From a virus: a stretch of 26,496 nt of DNA. Shown one piece after another: positions 15,276 through 21,536 of the stretch. Below the pieces are notes generated by a model, which worked only from the letters and a program-made list of their open reading frames with translations, did no database searches and had not been told where the DNA came from. Position 1 is the stretch's first letter; each line of letters begins with the position of its first letter. Both the position numbers and the translations under genes were made by a program. The stretch covers positions 1 to 26,496 of the IMG/VR virus record IMGVR_UViG_3300046477_000113, one strand, 5' to 3'.

Positions 15276-15282
15276 GAGCTAG

Positions 15283-15888
15283 ATGGCTATCCCGTTCGCA
15301 ACCGCTGAGGTCGTCACCGCCGTCGAGATGAACGAGCTCGCCCGTGCGCATTGGCGCAAGACAACCGCCAAGGTCGTCGCCAACACGGTCACTGAGACGG
15401 ATCTGTTGAACGGGGAGATCACGATCGACGCTGGCGCGATGAGCACGAACCGGATGCTGCGACTGACGGCGATCGGCGACTGGATCAACAACACGGGCGC
15501 CGCAGTCGGCACACCGCGGCTGAAGCTGAAGCTGGGCGCGACGACGATCGTTGACTCGAACGTGATAGCGACCAACTGGTCTACCTCAGCATTGCGGACG
15601 CCCTGGCGGCTCGTGGCCGAGATCGAGAACCTTGGTGCTACTAACTCTCAATGGACGCATCTCATGGGGAGCGGCATCCTGAACAATCCGGCGGCCGGGT
15701 TCAGCACTGCGACGACGGGGGAAGGAGCAATGGTCGCCGTGAGTCCCGCCACCCTCGCTTTGAGCGTCGCCAACTCGTCGGCGGTCGACACAACCGCAGC
15801 CCAGGCGCTGGCATTGACGGTCACGTTGGCGACAGCGAACGCCCTCGAGGATATGACGCTCAAGTTCGCGACCGTCGAGATCGTCTAA
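15283..15888 (+). CDS. Beta-rich minor tail protein
   Basis: A 201-residue Ala/Thr/Ser-rich protein preceded by an AGGAGCT ribosome site. After a helical start (TAVEMNELARAHWRKTTA) it becomes a series of beta strands (LRLTAIGDW, RLKLKLGATTIVDSNVIAT, AMVAVSPATLALSVANS). The pattern resembles phage tail-tip or fibre-like proteins found after the main baseplate protein. It lies between the LamG tail protein and the endolysin. No catalytic or binding motif is visible, so the call rests on composition and position. It could alternatively be a fibre-attached domain. Confidence 0.6.
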   Translation: MAIPFATAEVVTAVEMNELARAHWRKTTAKVVANTVTETDLLNGEITIDAGAMSTNRMLRLTAIGDWINNTGAAVGTPRLKLKLGATTIVDSNVIATNWSTSALRTPWRLVAEIENLGATNSQWTHLMGSGILNNPAAGFSTATTGEGAMVAVSPATLALSVANSSAVDTTAAQALALTVTLATANALEDMTLKFATVEIV

Positions 15889-15900
15889 GAAGGAGATCTG

Positions 15901-16497
15901 ATGAGTACTGCCCAGGTGCTACCGCACCAACTACCCGAACTGAAATGGGAGGCATCCCCGAACTGCGGAACCCGCAACGGAGCAAAGGTTCGGCTCGTCG
16001 TCGTCCACCGTTGGGGTGTTCGCTTCACAGACGAACAGGCCGAAGCGCGCTCCTACCAAGGCGTCATCAACTACTTCAAGCAGCCCTCGAGCCAGGTCAG
16101 CGCCCACATCGTCTATCCGGGGTCAGCGGCTCCGGGTGAGGCGACACAGATGGTTCCGTGGCATCAGAAGGCATGGGCTGAGGCGTACTACAACCCAGAC
16201 GCTGTCGAGATCGAGTCGGCTGACGCGATCTGGCTGGGCGCCGACCCTGCCGGATTCCATCAGCTCGCCCGCATCACCGCCTACCTGCTCCACCATCACG
16301 GCCTGCCGGCGAAGGAGCTCGACGCGACAGGGATCGTCCACGGCAGCGGGTTCTGTCGTCACGGTGACCTCGGCCAGCTCGGCGGCGGCCACACATCGTG
16401 TCCGACCACGGACCCGCATCTTTGGGCGGCGTTCTGCGGCCTCGTCCGGTACGAATATCACCGAGGCGGGTACCGTTCCACATGGGGCAAGGCCTAA
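15901..16497 (+). CDS. Endolysin: N-acetylmuramoyl-L-alanine amidase (Amidase_2-like)
   Basis: A 198-residue lysin that would cut the bond between muramic acid and the stem peptide. Amidase_2 signatures are RLVVVHRWGV with zinc-ligand candidate H36, SAHIVYPG with H69, and late GIVHGSGFCRHGD (H147, H154) followed by GGGHTSCP (C167). The expected zinc set is H36, H154 or H147, and C167. There is no obvious signal peptide, so export through a holin is expected. No separate cell-wall-binding domain is evident. A strong AAGGAGAT site precedes ATG 15901. It heads the lysis module. Confidence 0.85.
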   Translation: MSTAQVLPHQLPELKWEASPNCGTRNGAKVRLVVVHRWGVRFTDEQAEARSYQGVINYFKQPSSQVSAHIVYPGSAAPGEATQMVPWHQKAWAEAYYNPDAVEIESADAIWLGADPAGFHQLARITAYLLHHHGLPAKELDATGIVHGSGFCRHGDLGQLGGGHTSCPTTDPHLWAAFCGLVRYEYHRGGYRSTWGKA

Positions 16498-16504
16498 CGC
16501 TTAG

Positions 16505-16717
16505 ATGCCGCCAGACCAGAACGATGCCCTTGAGGATATCGAGCGTCTGCCGCTGCCGGTCCAGGTCGCGGTCATGGCGAACGAACTGAAGAACCAGTCG
16601 CGGCGGGTCGCCGGCGTCGAACGGAGTCTGAGGAGCGTCCAGGCTGCGTTGTGGGGGCTCGTCGTCGCCCTCATCGTGGCGAGCATCACCATCGCAGTGT
16701 CCTTCCACCATCCCTAA
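16505..16717 (+). CDS. Membrane protein, holin-like
   Basis: A 70-residue protein. Residues 1-45 are charged and helical (possible coiled coil). Residues about 48-67 form one hydrophobic span (LWGLVVALIVASITIAVSF), ending in a short HHP tail. Such one-span proteins directly after an endolysin are often holins or holin partners in actinophages. It starts 7 bases after the endolysin stop and ends in a TAATG overlap with a second membrane protein. Class is inferred from topology and place. Confidence 0.62.
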   Translation: MPPDQNDALEDIERLPLPVQVAVMANELKNQSRRVAGVERSLRSVQAALWGLVVALIVASITIAVSFHHP

Positions 16718-16974
16718 TGGGACTCGAAGACAGACGATCGCCGGTTCGGTTCGCGAGTTGGCGGCTTGTCGCGGCGGTCCTGATCGCCAGCTTCTTCTTC
16801 GTCGGCTGGCTCGCGTACACCCTCAGCGTGCAGCGCAGCGAGGTGCAGCACAACTGCGTCCGCATCAACCGGCTCGAGGACGCGTTGAACACGATCCTAC
16901 GGACAAGCAGGCTGGCTCAACCGGACTTGATCCACGATTTGCGTCTGCTAGCCCAGGCGCGCTGCATCAACTAA
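16717..16974 (+). CDS. Membrane protein in lysis module
   Basis: An 85-residue protein starting in a TAATG overlap (ATG 16717). After a basic stretch (residues 1-16) there is one hydrophobic span (about 17-37: LVAAVLIASFFFVGWLAYTL), then a polar region with two Cys and a helix (INRLEDALNTILRT). The positive-inside rule suggests a cytoplasmic N-terminus and an external C-terminus. It could be a second holin component or a spanin-like or antiholin protein. No named family is recognised. Confidence 0.58.
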   Translation: MGLEDRRSPVRFASWRLVAAVLIASFFFVGWLAYTLSVQRSEVQHNCVRINRLEDALNTILRTSRLAQPDLIHDLRLLAQARCIN

Positions 16975-16983
16975 GGAGGCGGC

Positions 16984-17163
16984 ATGAATTGGAAAGAATC
17001 GATCAACGAGGGCGCGATCGCATTGGCGCTCATGATCACCATCGCCGCCCTCGCGGTGATCGTGATCGTCAGCGGCTCGGACGCGATCGCCGCGACCGGC
17101 CTTCGCGACCTCGCCATCCTCCTGGGTGGCGCCCTCGCCGGCACCAAGATCCCGAAGCAATGA
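16984..17163 (+). CDS. Two-span membrane protein, small holin candidate
   Basis: A 59-residue protein with two hydrophobic segments (about residues 11-31 and 38-54) split by a short SGSDA turn, and a basic TKIPKQ end. Size and topology resemble class II holins. The start at ATG 16984 has a strong AAGGAGG site (16974-16980). The stop overlaps the next ATG (ATGA). Of the three membrane proteins in this module it is the best holin candidate, although which one makes the lesion cannot be decided from sequence. Confidence 0.6.
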   Translation: MNWKESINEGAIALALMITIAALAVIVIVSGSDAIAATGLRDLAILLGGALAGTKIPKQ

Positions 17164-17546
17164 CCGTCCAGACGTTCGGCCCGTATCCGGCGAAGGTTGT
17201 CGGCATCCATGATGGTGACACGATGACCCTCGATATCGACCTCGGCTTCGACCACATGATCGTCGGTGATGACTGGAACGGCAAGACACGGCTGGCATGC
17301 CGCGTGGTCGGCATCAACGCACCCGAGCTGTCAACCGTGGCGGGGAAGGCTGCGCTCGCCTACGCGCAGACGTTGATCAAGATCGGCGATCTAGTCACCG
17401 TCGTCTCGCACGGCTGGGACAAGTACGGCGGCCGGTTCGATGGCGCTGTCACGCTTGCGAACGGAGCCAGCTATGGCGACGCGATGATCGCGGCGGGGCA
17501 GGCTGTGTTTTGGGATGGGACTGGGGCGAAGCCGGTCCCAACGTAA
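17160..17546 (+). CDS. Staphylococcal-nuclease-like (thermonuclease) protein
   Basis: A 128-residue protein with the SNase order: an opening strand GIHDGDTMTLDIDLGF, then CRVVGINAPEL, which supplies the family's Arg and Glu catalytic positions, a following helix (AALAYAQTLI), then SHGWDKYGGRFDGAVTL with the second Arg, and a final AGQAVFWDG. Key residues appear present, so Ca-dependent DNA or RNA cleavage is plausible. It is coupled (ATGA) to the last lysis-type membrane protein and ends just before an intergenic promoter. No signal peptide is obvious. Host DNA degradation or release-associated cleavage are possible roles. Confidence 0.78.
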   Translation: MTVQTFGPYPAKVVGIHDGDTMTLDIDLGFDHMIVGDDWNGKTRLACRVVGINAPELSTVAGKAALAYAQTLIKIGDLVTVVSHGWDKYGGRFDGAVTLANGASYGDAMIAAGQAVFWDGTGAKPVPT

Positions 17547-17553
17547 AGTCTGC

Positions 17554-17581
17554 TTGACTTAGCCGGAGGGTGCTGTAGAGT
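17554..17581 (+). promoter_or_regulatory. Sigma70-like promoter for the right-hand gene block
   Basis: TTGACT (17554-17559, 5 of 6 match to TTGACA) and TAGAGT (17576-17581, 4 of 6 match to TATAAT) are spaced 16 bases apart. It lies in the only sizeable gap in this part (17547-17589). Expected transcription start, about 7 bases past the -10 box, is next to ATG 17590, and no ribosome site is visible there, so the first mRNA should be leaderless. Confidence 0.6.
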
Positions 17582-17589
17582 GCCGCCCT

Positions 17590-17769
17590 ATGGAGACAAC
17601 CAGTAAGCCCAAAGGACGGCCGATGAGCGAGATCTATCGCCTAGTCCGCGAGGACGAGACCCGGTTCGCTGATCTGGCAAAGACGTGGCCCGAACTGCTA
17701 GTGGACGAGCAGGTAGAGCTGGTGCTGATCGCCCACTCAATGAGACTTGGGACGTGGCGCAAGTCGTGA
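17590..17769 (+). CDS. 59-residue hypothetical protein, first gene after promoter
   Basis: The ATG at 17590 sits 8 bases after a -10-like box, with no Shine-Dalgarno sequence, fitting leaderless translation. An internal ATG (17623) is also possible. The 59-residue product is basic at the start (KPKGRP) and then helical and charged, with a mixed C-terminal half (ELLVDEQVELVLIAHSMR). No family is recognised. Its stop overlaps the GTG of a ribbon-helix-helix gene, so both are likely first products of the early transcript. Confidence 0.55.
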   Translation: METTSKPKGRPMSEIYRLVREDETRFADLAKTWPELLVDEQVELVLIAHSMRLGTWRKS

Positions 17770-17939
17770 GTAAGACGCACCTGACCGAAAGAATCAACCT
17801 CTGGCTCGACAAGGAACTCTTCCACCAGCTCGAGGTTCTAGCGGCAGCGGGTGACCGCACCATCGCCGCTGAGATGCGGCGCGCGCTTAGGGCGCACGTC
17901 GATCGAGCCGCTCGCGAACCGGAGTTGAAGCCGGTATGA
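17766..17939 (+). CDS. Ribbon-helix-helix (Arc/CopG-like) DNA-binding protein
   Basis: A 57-residue protein with the RHH layout. A beta strand (ERINLWLD, residues 8-15) is followed by helix one (KELFHQLEVLAAA), a turn with GDRT, and helix two (IAAEMRRALRAHVDRAA). Dimers use the strand to read operator DNA. Start at GTG 17766 overlaps the previous stop. As the second gene after the promoter, it may repress that promoter (autoregulation) or control late genes. No toxin partner is next to it, so an antitoxin role is not suggested. Confidence 0.75.
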   Translation: MSKTHLTERINLWLDKELFHQLEVLAAAGDRTIAAEMRRALRAHVDRAAREPELKPV

Positions 17940-18097
17940 CCTCGCTCTCGCCGAAGCTGAACACCATCTGCGCCGTCCACGGCTGCACCACCGGCACTGA
18001 GTACACGCGGGTCACCGCCAGCGGAGACCTCGTCGGCTACTGCCGCAAGCACGCGATCAAGGCGTCGGCCCTCTTCGACAAACCCTTCACGAAATGA
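17936..18097 (+). CDS. Tiny zinc-binding-like protein
   Basis: A 53-residue protein with CAVHGC near the N-terminus (C12 and C17) and CRKH later (C36, H39), a plausible zinc site. The rest is Thr/Ser-rich with a lysine-rich end. It starts and ends in ATGA overlaps, so it belongs to the same operon. Function is unknown. Nearby genes encode several similar short Cys proteins. Confidence 0.55.
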   Translation: MTSLSPKLNTICAVHGCTTGTEYTRVTASGDLVGYCRKHAIKASALFDKPFTK

Positions 18098-18507
18098 CGG
18101 CGTGTGCGCGGTGTGGCCGCGAACAGCCAATCCTTGTCAGCCCTTGCCCACAATGCGGGCACCGGGACGCCTCGGAGTCTTCAATCCCGACTCCGCTCAT
18201 CCACGATGGGAGCCAGACCCCCAGGAACCGGGGCGGAGACTCCGAGGCGAACAAACGACCCCAACCCTATTTCTGCAACGACTGCGGCCGACGGTTCTAC
18301 AACATCGGCTGGCATTGTGAGGCGTGCGGCTCGTCGAACTATGAGCCGGTAAGTTCGGGGCTGGAACCATCTGCTGGTAATTCCGGCGGCGATGCTTCGC
18401 GGGCATCGTCCAGCCCCGCACAGATCGCGTTCATGCGGGCGCACCGGGCATGGGCGCAGAGGTTCCAGCCGTGGCTGCTCATGGACGAGGAGTGGCTCAA
18501 TGCGTGA
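18094..18507 (+). CDS. Double zinc-ribbon protein
   Basis: A 137-residue protein with two four-Cys ribbons. The first is C4-x2-C7...C18-x2-C21 and the second C61-x2-C64...C75-x2-C78. They are joined by a 39-residue polar linker. The C-terminal third is helical with Trp and Arg (RAHRAWAQRFQPWLL). Such proteins can bind nucleic acid or help polymerase-like complexes, but no named family fits. Overlaps its upstream neighbour by ATGA and its stop overlaps the next ATG by 8 bases. Confidence 0.65.
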   Translation: MTACARCGREQPILVSPCPQCGHRDASESSIPTPLIHDGSQTPRNRGGDSEANKRPQPYFCNDCGRRFYNIGWHCEACGSSNYEPVSSGLEPSAGNSGGDASRASSSPAQIAFMRAHRAWAQRFQPWLLMDEEWLNA

Positions 18508-18754
18508 CCGCTTCGTCGTCCGCAGCACCAGAGGCGCCCGCATCAACCCCGCAGCAGGCCACAGCGCCGGCGGTGGACGCAGGCCGTTGCCGCACAGCTA
18601 CTACGTCCTCGACAGCGTCGTGTGTTTCAACGTCATGGCTGCGTTCGAGGCGCACACGCACGGCAACCGCTTCCGGCAACGCAGCGACCAGGACCGGAAA
18701 GAGGCTGCGGAGACTGTTGCTGCCGAACTGAACGAGTGGGCGGCGACCGCGTGA
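18500..18754 (+). CDS. Hypothetical basic protein
   Basis: An 84-residue protein, basic at the start (MRDRFVVRSTRGARINPAAG), then aromatic (SYYVLDSVVCFNVMAAFEAH) and ending in a charged helix (DRKEAAETVAAELNEWA). This order resembles small phage proteins with a short conserved YxVxD core, but I cannot name the family. It starts inside the upstream zinc-ribbon gene and couples to the next by GTGA. No catalytic residues are evident. Confidence 0.55.
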   Translation: MRDRFVVRSTRGARINPAAGHSAGGGRRPLPHSYYVLDSVVCFNVMAAFEAHTHGNRFRQRSDQDRKEAAETVAAELNEWAATA

Positions 18755-18900
18755 AACCCAGGACGTGCGCCCGCTGCGGCAGGCGTCTCAGGATCGGCCC
18801 CAGGCTCCGCGTCTACAGCCGGTTCACCCATTCCTACTATTGCGCGAACCTGACCGCGTGTACGAAGCGGGCTAGGCGGCGCTTGAAGGTGGTCGCATGA
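18751..18900 (+). CDS. 49-residue zinc-ribbon microprotein A
   Basis: GTG 18751 overlaps the previous stop. The product has C6-x2-C9-GRR, then a Tyr-rich strand, then C-x5-C (CANLTAC), and a very basic tail. The layout matches the protein encoded at 19739, so the two may be paralogs. Nucleic-acid binding is likely from charge. Couples by ATGA to the next gene. Confidence 0.58.
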   Translation: MKPRTCARCGRRLRIGPRLRVYSRFTHSYYCANLTACTKRARRRLKVVA

Positions 18901-19742
18901 CCGAGCTAATCGAAGGCGAGATCGTCGAAGCCACAGAACTCGTTCCCTACGTCCCTGCTTCCACGGCGATCACTTTCGTCGAAGACGCCGAAGAGTTCCT
19001 CGCCATCGCGACCAAGCAAGCGAAGATCCTCAAGAGTTTCCTAGACAAGTCCAAGAGTGTCGTGCGGATCGGGCAGACCGAACACGTCAAGGTGGGCGGC
19101 TGGCAGTTCCTCGCGCAACAAGCCGGTCTGACCGTCGGGACCACAGCCGAAGAGCTCAGGCTCGAGGATGACTCAGGCTGGAAAGCGCACGCCAACGTCT
19201 ACCGTGACGGCAAGATCGTCGGCGAGGCCGATGCGCTCTGTCTCCGGTCAGAATCGAACTGGAAGAACCGAGACACCTATGCGCTCTGCTCGATGGCCCA
19301 GACGCGGGCCATCTCCAAGTCGATCAAGGGAATCCTCGGATTCGTGGTGGTGATGGCTGGCTATTCGGACACGCCGGCGGAGGAGATGCCGCGCGATGAA
19401 CCCATGAAGCGCGCCGCCGTCCAGAAGACTGAGTTGCCGGGTGAAACGTTCGAGGACATCTTCCAAGAAAGCCACACATCCGGCGAAACCCCGACCAAGG
19501 CTGCGGCGACGAAGCTGAACCTGCTCGTCGTCGAACTGCGGGACGCGGGGAAGATCACCACTTGGCAGCTCTACCAGTCGGTAGGCCTGATGCGCGACGT
19601 CGACCCTGGTGATTTGGGCGATGCGATGAAGCAACCTGATGAAGAAGGCATCTTCCATTGGGGGCCGCTCGCCAAGACGTTGTCGAAGGGTGAGGCCCAC
19701 CAGTTGATCGATCGGCTCTCGAAGCTACAGGCGGCGGAATGA
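18897..19742 (+). CDS. Putative Rad52-like single-strand annealing protein
   Basis: A 281-residue protein. Residues about 60-155 form the core: GQTEHVKVGGWQFLAQQAG, a beta region with a DSGWKAHANVYRDGKIVGEA hairpin, then a Cys-rich turn and the helix ALCSMAQTRAISKSIKG. The order (strand, long hairpin, then a conserved helix with AxxMAxTRAxSKA) resembles Rad52/DdrA-type annealing proteins and a group common in actinophages. The C-terminal 100 residues are a charged linker and a short helical domain, which may bind partners. Placed before replication genes, annealing or recombination is a sensible guess, but remote homology was not tested. Confidence 0.5.
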   Translation: MTELIEGEIVEATELVPYVPASTAITFVEDAEEFLAIATKQAKILKSFLDKSKSVVRIGQTEHVKVGGWQFLAQQAGLTVGTTAEELRLEDDSGWKAHANVYRDGKIVGEADALCLRSESNWKNRDTYALCSMAQTRAISKSIKGILGFVVVMAGYSDTPAEEMPRDEPMKRAAVQKTELPGETFEDIFQESHTSGETPTKAAATKLNLLVVELRDAGKITTWQLYQSVGLMRDVDPGDLGDAMKQPDEEGIFHWGPLAKTLSKGEAHQLIDRLSKLQAAE

Positions 19743-19912
19743 ACTACTCCGCCACAGCAGACATCACTTGTGATCGGTGCGGGCGCAGAGGTCAGCGCGG
19801 CTTCCACCGCGTAGTAATGCAATACCCGGAGCCGAACAAGTGGTTCTGCGACAACTGGAAAGCCTGTCTCAATCGGGAGCTAAAGCTTCTCGACGCAAAG
19901 GCGCACGCATGA
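19739..19912 (+). CDS. 57-residue zinc-ribbon microprotein B
   Basis: ATG 19739 overlaps the upstream stop. Cys pairs are C11-x2-C14-GRR and, after a Pro/Trp-containing strand, C-x5-C (CDNWKAC). It shares the C-x2-C-GRR...C-x5-C layout with the gene at 18751, on the other side of the Rad52-like gene. The helical end is rich in Leu and Lys. Function is unknown. Confidence 0.58.
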   Translation: MNYSATADITCDRCGRRGQRGFHRVVMQYPEPNKWFCDNWKACLNRELKLLDAKAHA

Positions 19913-20031
19913 ACATTCTGTTGGGCTCCCTCATTCTCGCCCTCCTCCTCTCAATGATCGCCGCCATGTGGGTGGACGTAACCGAGGCTTGCCATGAGGC
20001 GATCGTCGATGAACTCTGGGACGACGAATGA
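19909..20031 (+). CDS. 40-residue membrane microprotein
   Basis: ATG 19909 overlaps the previous stop. One hydrophobic span (residues about 3-21: ILLGSLILALLLSMIAAMW) is followed by an acidic tail (DVTEACHEAIVDELWDDE). Ends in an ATGA overlap with a second small membrane gene. No family recognised. Two consecutive one-span peptides suggest a paired membrane function. Confidence 0.5.
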   Translation: MNILLGSLILALLLSMIAAMWVDVTEACHEAIVDELWDDE

Positions 20032-20135
20032 GCCGCCAGTTTGATTGGCTCGTCGCAGGCTCCTGGGCCGCCATCATCCTCGCCCTCATCATCTTCTGGA
20101 TTGGCGTGGTCGCTGTCGTGGAATGGCTCGCATGA
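20028..20135 (+). CDS. 35-residue membrane microprotein
   Basis: ATG 20028 overlaps the upstream stop and its own stop overlaps the next ATG. A polar start (SRQFD) is followed by one long hydrophobic stretch (residues about 8-32) containing several Trp and Ile. It lies directly after another single-span microprotein. Function unknown. Confidence 0.5.
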   Translation: MSRQFDWLVAGSWAAIILALIIFWIGVVAVVEWLA

Positions 20136-20809
20136 GCCTCCGCGCTCGCACTATGGGTTGGTCCCCGGAGATTCACGCAGCCGACCTAACCAAGATCAAG
20201 GTTGCCGCTCTCTACGTCGAAACCGGCGGCGTCTACTACGGCCTCCCCGACGTTGATCCTTGGGATGAGGCGCGTGATGCGCGATTGTATGCGGGGCCGT
20301 GGCCGGTCGTCGCACACCCGCCGTGCGCGCGGTGGTGCCGGCTGTCCGGATTCGTGGAGGCCATATTCGGCTATGAGCGCGGGGACGATGGTGGATGTTT
20401 CCAGGCGGCGCTAGACGCTGTGCGCGCCTATGGCGGGGTGATTGAGCATCCGGCCGAGTCACAAGCATGGAGGCACTTCGGACTCCCCAGACCGCCTGCC
20501 TACGGGTGGTCTACCAACATGGACGGCGGCTGGTCGGCTTACGTCGAGCAAGATCGCTACGGACACGTCACCCGAAAACCGACGTGGCTGTACGCCTACG
20601 GTGTTGAGCTACCCGAGCTGCGCTTTGGCTATAGACCGCACGACCGCGAGAACGACCCTGGCTGGTGGGTACGCACCGACCGGCCATATGAGCACAAGCA
20701 CGGCGATATGCGGATGTTCGGCAGTAGCTCGAAGTCGAGTGCCACGCCTGTCGCGTTCCGTGATGTTCTTTTGGACATGGCCCGCAGCGCAGGCCGGGTG
20801 ACCGCATGA
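20132..20809 (+). CDS. DNA methylase-like protein with PPC motif
   Basis: A 225-residue protein of an actinobacterial/phage family that I recall as conserved but poorly characterised. Key features are an ALYVETGGVYYGLPDVDPWD opening, HPPCARWCRLSGFVEA, a PPC element placed like motif IV (PCQ) of cytosine-5 methyltransferases, and a YGGVIEHPAESQAW segment. The late part has KPTWLYAYG and a SSATPVAFRDVLLDMA end. No clear SAM-binding glycine motif is visible, so methylation is not proven. It lies near two clear DNA methyltransferases, which makes DNA modification attractive. Couples by ATGA on both sides. Confidence 0.55.
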   Translation: MSLRARTMGWSPEIHAADLTKIKVAALYVETGGVYYGLPDVDPWDEARDARLYAGPWPVVAHPPCARWCRLSGFVEAIFGYERGDDGGCFQAALDAVRAYGGVIEHPAESQAWRHFGLPRPPAYGWSTNMDGGWSAYVEQDRYGHVTRKPTWLYAYGVELPELRFGYRPHDRENDPGWWVRTDRPYEHKHGDMRMFGSSSKSSATPVAFRDVLLDMARSAGRVTA

Positions 20810-20892
20810 TGCGTCTCCTGTGTCCACGCTGCGGACGCAGCCTCGGCTTCAAGACGTATTGCTATGTCTGCCGGCGATCGTGGCGCGCATGA
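20806..20892 (+). CDS. 28-residue zinc-ribbon peptide
   Basis: ATG 20806 (or 20809) overlaps the previous stop. The product has two CxxC knuckles (CPRC and CYVC) spaced like a minimal zinc ribbon, and is strongly basic with a Trp near the end. Its stop overlaps the ATG of the next gene. Short, but its Cys pattern and coupling support it. Confidence 0.5.
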   Translation: MMRLLCPRCGRSLGFKTYCYVCRRSWRA

Positions 20893-21137
20893 GCCACGCC
20901 AACACGTTGCGTATTTGGGTTAGAGGCCACTACCGACTCGGCGGCTACGGCTCACAGACACCGCCCGTAAACAGACAAGAAGCCATCCGGGCCTTTGACG
21001 CGCTTGTGGCGGAGAACCAGCGTCTACGCGACGCGATCGAGGAATACATTCTCTGGGAGCCGCGTAAGGCCGGCCACGCTGAGGCACACCGGAAACTCTG
21101 CGCTGCTTTGGACGGTACGCCGAGCGAGGACACATGA
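20889..21137 (+). CDS. Hypothetical helical protein
   Basis: An 82-residue protein. The N-terminal 30 residues are basic and Gly/Tyr-rich (RIWVRGHYRLGGYGS). Residues about 30-55 are a likely coiled coil (AIRAFDALVAENQRLRDAIE) followed by another helix with a Cys (AHRKLCAAL). It is coupled by ATGA to its neighbours. No named family. The central helix could mediate dimerisation. Confidence 0.55.
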   Translation: MSHANTLRIWVRGHYRLGGYGSQTPPVNRQEAIRAFDALVAENQRLRDAIEEYILWEPRKAGHAEAHRKLCAALDGTPSEDT

Positions 21138-21208
21138 GCACGCCGAGCGCCACGCTCGAGGACCCGACCCCTCACAAGGAGACGGAGAGATCGTCAGATG
21201 GACGCTAA
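21134..21208 (+). CDS. 24-residue hypothetical peptide
   Basis: ATG 21134 overlaps the previous stop (ATGA). The frame runs 24 codons to TAA 21206-21208, giving a polar Ser/Pro/Glu/Lys-rich peptide. It may be a real microprotein or only a coupling device leading into the overlapping frames that follow. Weak evidence. Confidence 0.3.
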   Translation: MSTPSATLEDPTPHKETERSSDGR

Positions 21209-21536
21209 CAGCCGTAACTGTTCTAGCAACCACCAGCACGATCGCACTCACCGCACACCGCAAACACCTACGCCTGCCGCCGGTCAGGCACCACTACACG
21301 CTCAAAGCGGACGTGAAGCTCCGCCGGCACGCGGTCAGGGTGGATCGACGCCGGATCCTCTACATGGCCGCGAGCAGGAGGATGGCAGCGGAAGCCAGGA
21401 GAGCGGAGTCGAGATTGACCGCGACGCCTTCTACGAGTGTTTCGGCATCTACCCCGACGACCTCGGACGCAGTTTCGCAACCGCCATCGAGCTCGCACTA
21501 CGCCCTGTGGAACTGCGTCCACGGCGGCGAAGGTAA
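21198..21536 (+). CDS. Hypothetical protein overlapping the lysozyme-like gene
   Basis: A 112-residue frame starting at ATG 21198, 8 bases after GGAGAG (21184-21189). The first 70 residues are low complexity (His, Pro, Gly, Gln). The last 40 look more like a folded helical segment (DRDAFYECFGIYPDDLGRSF, then ATAIELALRPVEL) with clear GC-rich third positions. It shares most of its bases with the +1 frame that encodes the lysozyme-like protein. One of the two may be non-coding over part of the overlap. No function assigned. Confidence 0.42.
   Translation: MDANSRNCSSNHQHDRTHRTPQTPTPAAGQAPLHAQSGREAPPARGQGGSTPDPLHGREQEDGSGSQESGVEIDRDAFYECFGIYPDDLGRSFATAIELALRPVELRPRRRR

Noticed and set aside
17766-17939. 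RHH gene as the antitoxin of a toxin-antitoxin pair
   Set aside because: Neither neighbour looks like a RelE, PIN or other toxin; early-operon regulator fits better.
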